Assembly (NCBI GenBank): GCA_046349855.1
Contig: JAXMBM010000017.1
Coordinates: 1-64,000, forward strand
Source: CAIXSC01 sp046349855
Lineage (GTDB): Bacteria; Planctomycetota; Planctomycetia; Pirellulales; Pirellulaceae
Reading direction: 5' to 3'
DNA: 64,000 nucleotides
Shown one piece after another: positions 16,275 to 32,138 of this stretch. The notes below the pieces were generated by a model. The model did no database searches and was not told where the DNA came from. It saw only the letters and a list, made by a program, of their open reading frames with translations. How positions within the stretch are numbered: position 1 is the first letter of the stretch; each line of letters opens with the position of its first letter. Position numbers and translations under genes: made by a program.

Positions 16275-17575
16275 CTCGATGGATTCTCCTCACACTGGTC
16301 GTTGCCTGGAGCGACTGCGCTGGGGCTGCCGAGCCTCCCGCCGCAGTTCAGGATTACTCGTACATCTGGCCAGGATTCCTGGGCGCAGGTTGCGGAGCGA
16401 CCGATGAACGCACATTGCCCCTGGAATGGCACGAGTCACAACACGTGGCGTGGCGCGTCAAGCTGCCGGGGCGCGGCCAGTCAGAGGCCATCGTCTGGCA
16501 GGATCACGTGTATGCAACCAGCGTGACCGACGAACCGTCGCTGGTGCTGACGTGTCTCGCAAGAGGCGACGGGACCGTACGATGGCGAAAGGCGTGGAGC
16601 ACCGAGGCACGCATCCGACTGGGCGAGAACTTCGCCAACGCCGCATCGACCCCCGCCTGTGACTCGCAGGGCATCTACGCAGCCTTTGAATCCGGGGACA
16701 TCGTCGCACTGACACACGACGGTCACGAGCGGTGGCGACGTTCGCTGACGCGCGACTACGGGGAATGGAAAATCGAATCCGGATGGGCGTCTTCCCTGGC
16801 ACAAGACGAATCACTCGTGTTCGCGCTGGTCGATCACGAAAACGGCTCGTATCTGGCAGCGCTGCGCAAGGACACGGGACACACCGAGTGGCGAGTCGAA
16901 CGCGCGGCGCATAAGTCAAGTTGGAGTTCGCCGGTGCTGGCAAATATCGGGGGAGCCATGCAGCTGGTGGTGAGTTCGTGCGGTTCGGTAGACGGTTACG
17001 ATCCGACGAGTGGTCGCTTGTGTTGGCGATTCGGCGAGCTGGCAGGTAACACGGCACCGTCGGCGCGCGTTTGCGGAGCGGGGGTATTCCTGGTCGGCGC
17101 AAATATTGAGAACCCGCGATTTGATGCCTCGCGCGCCTGGCACTCCAACATGGCCATCCGCGTGACCTACGAGAGGGGCGTCTGGCAGGTGCACGAGCAA
17201 TGGCGTTCGGTCACCGGCCCTACCTTTTATGCCACCCCCCTGGCACATCGAGGTGCCGCCTACTGGATTGACCGCCGCGGATTTCTGTCGTGCCTGTCGA
17301 CCGACGAGGGAACCGTACACTACACCGAACGACTCGGAGAAACCTCCTGGGCTTCCCCGATCGCGGTGGGTGGTCGCGTCTACGTATTCGGCCGCAAAGG
17401 CACGACCTGGGTACTCAAGTCGGGCGCCGAGTTTGAAGTCCTGAGCACAAATCGTCTACCACTCACGCCGGACGATGCTCCCGCCGATGTCCAACCCGCC
17501 GTGTACTCCGCCAGCGCAGTCCACGGTGCCCTCTTTCTGCGCACCGACTCCCGCCTGACGTGTCTCTCCCCATAA
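16271..17575 (+). CDS. Exported PQQ-like beta-propeller protein
   Basis: 434 residues from ATG 16271, which overlaps the RegA stop by 4 bp; a longer frame exists but would overlap RegA out of frame. N-terminal signal peptide, hydrophobic to about residue 20 ('ILLTLVVAWSDCAGAAEPP'). The rest shows PQQ/BamB-like blades: 'LTCLARGDGTVRWRKAW', 'IVALTHDGHERWRR', 'LAALRKDTGHTEWRV', 'SGRLCWRF', 'LSCLSTDEGTVHYTE', each ending in the Trp-docking G-x-x-x-W/Y type turn. Such planctomycete proteins are often annotated BamB-like, but this need not be a BAM component; no PQQ ligand set can be confirmed. Last gene of the operon; a REP-like element follows. Confidence 0.8.
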   Translation: MTRWILLTLVVAWSDCAGAAEPPAAVQDYSYIWPGFLGAGCGATDERTLPLEWHESQHVAWRVKLPGRGQSEAIVWQDHVYATSVTDEPSLVLTCLARGDGTVRWRKAWSTEARIRLGENFANAASTPACDSQGIYAAFESGDIVALTHDGHERWRRSLTRDYGEWKIESGWASSLAQDESLVFALVDHENGSYLAALRKDTGHTEWRVERAAHKSSWSSPVLANIGGAMQLVVSSCGSVDGYDPTSGRLCWRFGELAGNTAPSARVCGAGVFLVGANIENPRFDASRAWHSNMAIRVTYERGVWQVHEQWRSVTGPTFYATPLAHRGAAYWIDRRGFLSCLSTDEGTVHYTERLGETSWASPIAVGGRVYVFGRKGTTWVLKSGAEFEVLSTNRLPLTPDDAPADVQPAVYSASAVHGALFLRTDSRLTCLSP

Positions 17576-17619
17576 CCCCAGGCCAGCCACCCGTTCAGCA
17601 TCCCGGCCCAACCGGATTC

Positions 17620-17721
17620 GGCGAGCGGGGGACGTCAGTCCCCTGTTTCTCAATCCCAGGCACCGTCACCCGCCTGGTTTCGTAGCGGAAAGAAACAGCG
17701 GGCTCACGCCCGCCGCTCGCC
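17620..17721. repeat. Composite REP-like element B (compact form)
   Basis: The cleanest copy. The left arm from 17620 is GGCGAGCGG, hairpin GGGGAC-GTCA-GTCCCC, TGTTTCTC. The right arm, 17687-17721, is its inverse: GAAACAGCGGGCTCACGCC and then CGCCGCTCGCC. About 35 bp separate the arms. Located between the ends of two convergent genes (propeller protein and fusA), where it could also act as a bidirectional hairpin. Confidence 0.8.
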
Positions 17722-17722
17722 A

Positions 17723-17773
17723 AGAAATTGCGCCACGAAATTGCGCCAACACATTGCGCCACGAAATTACGCC
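17723..17773. repeat. Short degenerate tandem repeat, about 13 bp x 4
   Basis: Four imperfect copies of GAAATTGCGCCAC directly outside the right arm of REP-like element B, ending about 35 bp before the fusA stop codon. Non-coding. Confidence 0.8.
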
Positions 17774-17807
17774 AGCGGGTCGCTGGGGATTCGCTTGGCC
17801 GAGCGGC

Positions 17808-19898
17808 TTAGATTTCGTACTCGCGCAGGACTTCGGCCGGCGCGGGCGCGTAGTGGAGCGGTTCGATGGAACAGCCCGCGCGGCCCTGACTCAGACTCCG
17901 CATCGCGCTCGAGTAACCGAACAACTCCTTGAGCGGAGCATGAGCCTCGATGGCCGTCACTTTGCCGCGGTTTTCCGTGCGCGCAATCACCGCTCGCCGC
18001 TGCTGCAGGTCGCCGACAAAATCTCCGACATACTCGTCGGGCGTGACGATGTCGAGCTTCATGATCGGTTCGAGCAGCACTTTGCCACCGTCCTGCAATC
18101 CCCGCTGGAAAGCTTCGCTGGCCGCAATGCGAAACGCCCGCTCATCCGACGTTTCCGCATTCCACTCGCCACCCAGAAACCGGATGCGCAACTTCATCAA
18201 CGGGAAGCCGGCGATCGCTCCGCCCCCTTCCCCACACATCCGCAACTCCTCCAGCGCCGCATTCAACAACGATTCCGGCAGCGAGTCGAACGGGCATTCG
18301 TTGAGCAACACCACGCCCTGAGTACTTTCCGGCATCGGCTCCATCCGCACCCGCACCTTGGCAAACAGATTCTGTCCGGCAATCTGCCGGTGGCACTCGC
18401 CCACCACTTCCACTGCCGCCGCAATCGACTCGCGATAACTCACCTGCGGCTTGTGGAACTTGACGTTCAAATTGAAATCCCGCAGCAGCCGGTTCTTCAC
18501 GATCTCCAGATGGAGTTCCCCCATGCCGCGGATGAGCATCTGGCCGGTCTCTCCCGTGATGACCTGGAGCGTCGGGTCCTGACGCTTGAGCATCTCGAGT
18601 GTCTCGGTCAGTTTCTTGCGTTCCGTGGTCGATTCCGGCTCGACCGCCATCGAGATCACCGTCTCCGGGAAATGAATCGATTCGAGCAGCAATGGATGTC
18701 GCGTATCGCACAGCGTGTCGCCCGTGATCGATTGCCGCAGACCGATCACTCCCACGATTTCCCCCGTACTCGCCACTTCCACCTGCTGCTCTTTCTTGGT
18801 GGCGTGGATATGCCAGAGCTGGGCCACATTCTCCTTGACGTCTTTGCCCGGATTGAGCACGCGACTGTTGGATTTCAATTCGCCCGAATAGACGCGGACC
18901 CAGGAGATATCCCCGGTCTTCGCCGGCAAAACCTTGAAGACAATGCCGCAGAACGGCTCGTCCGGCAACGGCCGGCGCATCTCGCGCGCCGCCTGTTTCT
19001 TCTTCTTGTCGACACCTTCGCCTTCAATGGGCGGCATGTCCGCCGGACTGGGCAGATAATACTGCACCGCATCCAGCAGGGGCGGAATCCCCATGGCCTG
19101 CAGCGCCGCGCCGCAGAGCACAGGCTGTAACTGCATCTGCAGAGTGGCCTCGCGGAGCACCCGCCGCACCAGTTCCGTCGGAATCGGCTGCTCGGCCAGC
19201 GCCAGTTCCATCATCTCGTTGCTGTAGTTGTAAAGTTTCTCCAGCATGGCCTCCCGCCACACCTCGGCCTCGACTAGCAGGTCCTCGGGAATCTCGTTTA
19301 CCACCACATCCCGCCCCTCGGATTCCCGCGGGAACGTGAGCAGCTTCATTTCGATCAGATCGATGACGCCGCGAAACGGATCGGCCAGATGCGACGGCCC
19401 CAGGCCGACCGGAATCTGAATGGCGATCGGGTTCGCGTTGAGCCGCTTTCCCATCTCCTCGAACACCGCCGTGAAGTCGGCTCCCTCCCGGTCGAGCTTG
19501 TTGATGAAGGCCACGCGTGGCACTCGGTATTTGTCCGCCTGCCGCCACACGGTCTCGCTCTGAGCCTCCACGCCCTCACGAGCGCTGAACACCACCACGG
19601 CTCCATCCAGCACGCGCAGGCACCGCTCCACCTCCGCCGTAAAGTCGACGTGCCCGGGCGTGTCGAGCAGATTGATGTGCACGTCCTTCCATTCGAACGT
19701 CACACAGGCCGCGTAGATCGTGATTCCCCGTTCCTGCTCTTCGACATCGTTGTCGGTGGTTGTCGTCCCCTTGTCGACTTCACCCGCGCGGTGCTTGGCA
19801 CCGCTGGTGAACAGCATCCGTTCTGTCACCGTGGTCTTGCCCGCATCAATATGAGCAATGATGCCGATGTTGCGAATGCTGTTGAGTCCGCGTGCCAT
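17808..19898 (-). CDS. fusA: Translation elongation factor G
   Basis: 696-residue GTPase driving ribosomal translocation. G1 'AHIDAGKTTVTERML', G3 'DTPGHVDFTAEVERCLR', G4 'INKLDREGADF' and the domain IV/V ending are all present at normal length. The switch-I/G2 segment reads 'TTTTDNDVEEQERGITIYAA', with the invariant E-x-E-R-G-I-T-I but without the usual 'TMDWM' lead, so it may be one of the divergent EF-G types reported for planctomycetes and spirochaetes. Last gene of the str order rpsL-rpsG-fusA. It has a good Shine-Dalgarno (AAGGTGAG) and a terminator-like hairpin just upstream, so it may be expressed at a different level from rpsG. Confidence 0.95.
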   Translation of the reverse strand: MARGLNSIRNIGIIAHIDAGKTTVTERMLFTSGAKHRAGEVDKGTTTTDNDVEEQERGITIYAACVTFEWKDVHINLLDTPGHVDFTAEVERCLRVLDGAVVVFSAREGVEAQSETVWRQADKYRVPRVAFINKLDREGADFTAVFEEMGKRLNANPIAIQIPVGLGPSHLADPFRGVIDLIEMKLLTFPRESEGRDVVVNEIPEDLLVEAEVWREAMLEKLYNYSNEMMELALAEQPIPTELVRRVLREATLQMQLQPVLCGAALQAMGIPPLLDAVQYYLPSPADMPPIEGEGVDKKKKQAAREMRRPLPDEPFCGIVFKVLPAKTGDISWVRVYSGELKSNSRVLNPGKDVKENVAQLWHIHATKKEQQVEVASTGEIVGVIGLRQSITGDTLCDTRHPLLLESIHFPETVISMAVEPESTTERKKLTETLEMLKRQDPTLQVITGETGQMLIRGMGELHLEIVKNRLLRDFNLNVKFHKPQVSYRESIAAAVEVVGECHRQIAGQNLFAKVRVRMEPMPESTQGVVLLNECPFDSLPESLLNAALEELRMCGEGGGAIAGFPLMKLRIRFLGGEWNAETSDERAFRIAASEAFQRGLQDGGKVLLEPIMKLDIVTPDEYVGDFVGDLQQRRAVIARTENRGKVTAIEAHAPLKELFGYSSAMRSLSQGRAGCSIEPLHYAPAPAEVLREYEI

Positions 19899-19932
19899 GC
19901 CCTCACCTTATCCCTCGCCCGGACCTCACGGG

Positions 19933-19969
19933 AAAAAAAAACGCCGCCCGGGAATCCCCGCGCGGCGTC
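19933..19969 (-). terminator. Intrinsic terminator or attenuator between rpsG and fusA
   Basis: On the minus strand a GC-rich stem (ACGCCGC at 19962-19968 pairing with GCGGCGT at 19941-19947, extended by GCGGGG/CCCGGG) is followed at once by a run of 9 T. This is a textbook rho-independent terminator, 20 bp after the rpsG stop and 35 bp before the fusA start. Confidence 0.85.
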
Positions 19970-19988
19970 AGGACTTGTCATCGAGTGG

Positions 19989-20459
19989 CTACCAGGCGAA
20001 ATGCGCAAAGGCCCGGTTGGCGTCCGCCATGCGGTGGACATTCTCGCGCCGCGTCACCGCGGCACCTTCCCGATTGAACGCCGCCATGAACTCTTCGGCC
20101 AGCTTGAGCGACATCGGCCGCCCCTTCTTCTCCCGGCAGGCCAGCAGAATCCAACGGATCGCCAACGACTGCTGGCGATTGCGATTCACCTGCATCGGCA
20201 CCTGATAGGCCGCACCACCGACGCGCCGCGAACGGACTTCGATGTACGGCTTCACGTTCTCCACCGCCTGCGTGAACACTTCGATCGGATCGCGATCGGG
20301 CATCTTCTGCCGGATCACTTCGAGCGCTCCGTAGAAGACCGCCTGGGCAACCGACTTCTTACCGTCCCGCATCAAGCAGTTAATGAACTTGCTGGCCAGC
20401 ACCGACTTGTAGACCGGATCGGGCTTGAGCGTCGACGCGCTTGCTGTGATCGCACCCAT
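19989..20459 (-). CDS. rpsG: 30S ribosomal protein S7
   Basis: 156 residues, standard length. Primary 16S rRNA binder that organises the 3' head domain. Recognised from 'SKFINCLMRDGKKSVAQ', 'AVENVKPYIEVRSRRVGGA', 'YQVPMQVNRNRQQSLAIRW' and the C-terminal 'ENVHRMADANRAFAHFAW'. Between rpsL and rpsG are about 170 non-coding bases containing two near-identical 17-bp direct repeats (around 20594-20628). Followed by an intrinsic terminator. Confidence 0.97.
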   Translation of the reverse strand: MGAITASASTLKPDPVYKSVLASKFINCLMRDGKKSVAQAVFYGALEVIRQKMPDRDPIEVFTQAVENVKPYIEVRSRRVGGAAYQVPMQVNRNRQQSLAIRWILLACREKKGRPMSLKLAEEFMAAFNREGAAVTRRENVHRMADANRAFAHFAW

Positions 20460-20633
20460 AGGACTCGCTTACCTTGTGACTCACTGACCTTAGGAATCGC
20501 TGTCTGATCTTGTTTCGGCTATCGCCAGCAGGCTGGCGGAAGACAAATTGTCGGCCACCCGCTCCTGGCATTCGGTTACCCTGGCCCCACCGCCCGACAA
20601 CGGCGTGCCAACCGACAACGGCGTGCCAGCCGG

Positions 20634-21002
20634 TTAGCCCTTCTTGGCACCGTAGCGGCTGCGCGACTGCTTGCGCCCCTGGACGCCCTGAGTATCGCGC
20701 GTGCCGCGCACCACCTGATAACGGACACCCGGCAGGTCGCGGACACGACCACCGCGGACCAACACGATCGAGTGTTCCTGCAGGTTGTGCCCTTCGCCAG
20801 GAATGTACACGGTGACTTCTTTGCCGTTGGACAACCGCACGCGGGTGATCTTCCGCAGAGCCGAATTCGGCTTCTTGGGAGTCATCGTCCGCACGATCAG
20901 GCAGACGCCCTGCTTGAAAGGGGACTTTTCGAGCACCGGCGACTTGCTGAACCGGCGTTTCTGTCGCCGGGCGCGACGCACCAATTGATTGATCGTGGGC
21001 AT
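20634..21002 (-). CDS. rpsL: 30S ribosomal protein S12 (Arg at the streptomycin site)
   Basis: 122 residues from ATG 21002 (M-P-T-I-N-Q-L-V-R); an earlier in-frame ATG at 21032 adds 10 non-family residues. S12 lines the decoding centre. 'TPKKPNSALRK' keeps the lysine equivalent to K42/43. The second streptomycin determinant, 'GGRVKDLPG' in E. coli, is 'GGRVRDLPG' here: codon 20739-20741 is CGC, Arg in place of Lys87/88. That substitution is a classic streptomycin-resistance change, so intrinsic resistance is predicted. Follows rpoC after about 160 bp. Confidence 0.97.
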   Translation of the reverse strand: MPTINQLVRRARRQKRRFSKSPVLEKSPFKQGVCLIVRTMTPKKPNSALRKITRVRLSNGKEVTVYIPGEGHNLQEHSIVLVRGGRVRDLPGVRYQVVRGTRDTQGVQGRKQSRSRYGAKKG

Positions 21003-21161
21003 GACTGTTCCGTCAAAGGTAGCTGCGGACACCCTCCCAGGGATGCCGCCAAGGCAAAAGGCTTAAGTTACCGCGATTCCTGTTCGTGTCAAGGCTGGCT
21101 GCCGTGTTGGCTGGCACATGTCCGTCGGTCCGCCGGCCGCTCGCTGGTGACTCGACGTCGA

Positions 21162-25511
<4,350 letters not shown>

Positions 25512-25617
25512 GGGCCGGAACTCCTTCTTGCGGAACAGTTATACGGTTGGAAAAGTCGGAACGGGACGCCGCCGGACACGCTCTCGTGAACCGAGAACGG
25601 TCCGACCTGCTCAAAGC

Positions 25618-29355
<3,738 letters not shown>

Positions 29356-29608
29356 GCCGGGAGACCTCCTTATGCAAAACAAAAAGGGTGCGTACCAACC
29401 AGCCGCTCAACGCTCGCAGGGGCGAATCGGCCGGCCAGTACCCACCCTTGGGGCCGCTGGACCTGAAAATGCGCGCACGCCGACCCAGGCGCATAGAGAA
29501 CCCGGCAGGGTTGCTCCCAGAGGTCGGCCAGTTTCCGCATGCTTACTCCGAGTCGCCACCGAACCGAAGTCCGGCGACGACCCATCCATGGGACGAAAAA
29601 CAACGTGG

Positions 29609-30013
29609 CTATTTCAGTTCCACGGTAGCGCCAGCGGCTTCGAGGTCCGCCTTGAGCTTCTTCGCCTCGTCTTCCGAAACGCCCTGCTTGATCGTCGCCG
29701 GCGGGGCGTCGACCATCTTCTTGGCATCCATCAACGAAGCGCCCGTGATGTTCTTCACCACCTTGACGACTTCCAGCTTCTTGTCGCCATGGGCCGTCAT
29801 CACGACGTCGAACTCGGTCTTCACCGGAGCTGCCGGTGCGGCCGCGCCGCCCGCCGCAGGAGCCGCCATCACCATGGCGCCACCAGCAGCCGGCTCGATG
29901 CCGTAGGCCGACTTGATGTAATCACTCAAGGACTTTGCCTGCTTGAGCGTCAGGTTGGCGATCTTGTCGCCCAGATCCTTCAATTCCGGTTCCAGTACGG
30001 CTGCATCAGACAT
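29609..30013 (-). CDS. rplL: 50S ribosomal protein L7/L12
   Basis: 134 residues, stalk protein recruiting translation GTPases. N-terminal dimerisation part with 'LADYIK'-like 'KSLSDYIKSAYGIEP', an Ala/Gly-rich hinge at about 45-65, and the C-terminal GTPase-binding fold 'KTEFDVVMTAHGDKKLEVVK' to 'LKADLEAAGATVELK'. Slightly long because of the hinge. 173 bp downstream of rplJ. The 250-bp spacer before rpoB holds no gene; a transcription attenuator would be expected there as in E. coli, but I see no clear hairpin with a T run. Confidence 0.97.
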   Translation of the reverse strand: MSDAAVLEPELKDLGDKIANLTLKQAKSLSDYIKSAYGIEPAAGGAMVMAAPAAGGAAAPAAPVKTEFDVVMTAHGDKKLEVVKVVKNITGASLMDAKKMVDAPPATIKQGVSEDEAKKLKADLEAAGATVELK

Positions 30014-30186
30014 TGCGGCTAGGTCCCTTTCTCTTCAAACCTCAATACAACTAACTTTCCACCTGGCGGGGTGACCTGGCGGGAACGCGCGAGCCGGATC
30101 ACACCGGCCGCGATCACCTCCAACTGCGACAGCGCCCCACTCCCGTCACCGCGCCGCAGCCGGCCCAAATCCTGGCGAGCCATGCT

Positions 30187-30717
30187 CTAGGATTGAGCCT
30201 CGTCCCCCTCCGATTTCTTCTTGATCTGGCTGGCCAGAGCCCCGCCTGCCGCCGTCAACTGCGACAGCAACTGCGCCCCCGGCGACAGCACCTGACCGAG
30301 CAGGATACTCAACTGCTCCGTGCGACTCGGCCACTTACTGACTTCCTCCACACGCTCGGCGGACAACCGCTCGCGGTCCATCACGCCGCCGCATGTGCCA
30401 AACTTCTCGAACGCCGGGTCCTTCTGAATCTCCAGCACGTCCTTCGCCAACTGCACGAAGTCCGACGCTCCCCAACAGAGAGCCGCCGAGCCGGCAATCC
30501 CTTCAAAGGCCCCAGCCAAGGGCGTCCCATCCGTGGCCCGCCGCGCGAGACTGTTCTTGACTACCAACAGATGAATATTCTTCTCCCGCAATTTCTTTCG
30601 CAGGAGATAGGTCTTGTCGGTGTTGAGCCCGATGACGTTCACCACGAGCGCGTCTTGCACGCCGGCGATCCGCGATCGAATCTCGTCCGTCACCAACTGC
30701 TTCACATACTTGCTCAT
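30187..30717 (-). CDS. rplJ: 50S ribosomal protein L10
   Basis: 176 residues from ATG 30717 (M-S-K-Y-V-K-Q-L-V-T). The longer frame to 30753 adds 12 residues not seen in the family. Base of the L7/L12 stalk. Diagnostic stretches are 'IAGVQDALVVNVIGLNTDK', 'KNIHLLVVKNSLARRAT', 'GTPLAGAFEGIAGSAALCWG' and the C-terminal helix 'LGQVLSPGAQLLSQLTAAGG' that binds L12 dimers. The 110-bp leader after rplA is where L10 autoregulation would act. Confidence 0.95.
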   Translation of the reverse strand: MSKYVKQLVTDEIRSRIAGVQDALVVNVIGLNTDKTYLLRKKLREKNIHLLVVKNSLARRATDGTPLAGAFEGIAGSAALCWGASDFVQLAKDVLEIQKDPAFEKFGTCGGVMDRERLSAERVEEVSKWPSRTEQLSILLGQVLSPGAQLLSQLTAAGGALASQIKKKSEGDEAQS

Positions 30718-30828
30718 AACACCCCTCGCGGTCCACAACCGCCTTCGACACATCCGCGTCGAACTCGCCCGAAACTTACATGCCGAGCGACCACTCTACT
30801 TCCACCATCCGCCCACCCTCGGACCGTC

Positions 30829-31515
30829 CTACGCGGCCACTCGCACACTCGGAGACATCGTCGCACAGAGAGCAATCGTCCGCACGTACGTCCCCTTCAC
30901 AGCATTGGGCTTCAGACTGTTCAAGTACTCGAGAAACGTCTGGATATTTTCCCGCAGCTTATCCGCCGAGAAACTCATCCGCCCCACGACGGCATGCACA
31001 TTCCCGCCAGCGTCATTGCGGAACTCGACCTTACCCGCCTTGTACTCACGCACCACCTTGGCCACGTCCGGAGTCACTGTGCCGGCTCGCGGCGAAGGCA
31101 TCAGCCCACGCGGACCCAGCACCTTCCCCAGCGGACCGACCAGACCCATCATGTCGGGAGCGGCGATGCAGACATCGAACTCCGTCCACCCCTCTTTGAT
31201 CTTCTGCGCCAGCGATTCCTGACCCACCTCATCGGCCCCCGCCTCCTTGGCCGCATCCGCCAGCGCCCCTTTGGCGAACACAATCACCCGCTGCGACCGA
31301 CCAATGCCGTGCGGCAGCACCACCGAGCCGCGAACCAACTGATCAGCCTGCTTCGGATCAACTCCCAAGCGGACATGCACTTCAACCGTCTCGTCGAACT
31401 TCTTGCCACCCACCGCGCTGTACGACTTGAGAATGTCGACCGCCTGCGCCAAGGGGACCGCCTGCGGGACCTGCTTCTGAGCCATCGCGCGATATTTTTT
31501 TGTCTGCTTCGCCAT
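30829..31515 (-). CDS. rplA: 50S ribosomal protein L1
   Basis: 228 residues, L1 stalk protein and expected autoregulator of the rplK-rplA transcript. 'FDETVEVHVRLGVDPKQADQ', 'GSVVLPHGIGRSQRVIVFAK', 'DMMGLVGPLGKVLGPRGLMP' and 'GTVTPDVAKVVREYKAGKVE' are the family blocks. The start at 31515 (M-A-K-Q-T-K-K-Y) is the family start; an internal ATG lies 10 codons later. About 95 bp after rplK. Confidence 0.97.
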   Translation of the reverse strand: MAKQTKKYRAMAQKQVPQAVPLAQAVDILKSYSAVGGKKFDETVEVHVRLGVDPKQADQLVRGSVVLPHGIGRSQRVIVFAKGALADAAKEAGADEVGQESLAQKIKEGWTEFDVCIAAPDMMGLVGPLGKVLGPRGLMPSPRAGTVTPDVAKVVREYKAGKVEFRNDAGGNVHAVVGRMSFSADKLRENIQTFLEYLNSLKPNAVKGTYVRTIALCATMSPSVRVAA

Positions 31516-31610
31516 GTTTCGACTGCCCCGTCGTTCTACCTGCCCAGCCGGCGTTCGCTTACCCCAGCGTCCCAGCCCTGCTCAACCTCGACCCCACCGC
31601 ACACACTCAC

Positions 31611-32042
31611 CTAATCCACCACCTCAATCCCCATGCTGCGGGCCGTCCCCTCGATCATCCGTCGAGCATGTTCGAGGTCTCGCGCGTTGAGATCATCCTT
31701 CTTCTTGCGGCAGATGTCTTCAACTTGAGCGCGAGTCACCTTTCCGACCTTGTCCTTGTTGGGAACCCCAGCCCCCTTGGCAATTCCCGCCGCCATCTTC
31801 AGCAAAGCCGACGCCGGCGGACTCTTCGTAACAAACTCAAACGTACGATCACTATAGACCGTCACGATCACCGGGATCGGCGTTCCGTTGTACTCCCGAG
31901 TCCGCTCGTTGAACTGCGAGACGAACTGCCCCAGGTTAATGCCGAACTTACCCAACGAGGTGCCGACTGGCGGAGCAGGCGTCGCCTGGCCGCCGGGAAC
32001 CTGAAACTTTGCCTGGCCTACCAATTGCCGCTGCTTCGCCAT
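31611..32042 (-). CDS. rplK: 50S ribosomal protein L11
   Basis: 143 residues, GTPase-associated centre protein. 'KFQVPGGQATPAPPVGTSLG' (the PGGxAxPxPPVG proline motif for thiostrepton and factor sensitivity), 'GKFGINLGQFVSQFNERT', 'TKSPPASALLKMAAGIAKGA' and the C-terminal 'DLEHARRMIEGTARSMGIEV' are all intact. 97 bp after nusG. Confidence 0.97.
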   Translation of the reverse strand: MAKQRQLVGQAKFQVPGGQATPAPPVGTSLGKFGINLGQFVSQFNERTREYNGTPIPVIVTVYSDRTFEFVTKSPPASALLKMAAGIAKGAGVPNKDKVGKVTRAQVEDICRKKKDDLNARDLEHARRMIEGTARSMGIEVVD

Positions 32043-32138
32043 GACCTTGCCCGCTAAGAGTCGTAGAAACGTGACGTTTTCCGCATTCCTGGGCTCGTCG
32101 TCAAGCCCCGGACGAATAATTCTCGAAATTCGCCGCGA

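Noticed and set aside
29356..29608. rplL-rpoB transcription attenuator
   Set aside because: No stem followed by a T run could be found by eye in the spacer, so I do not list it as a feature.
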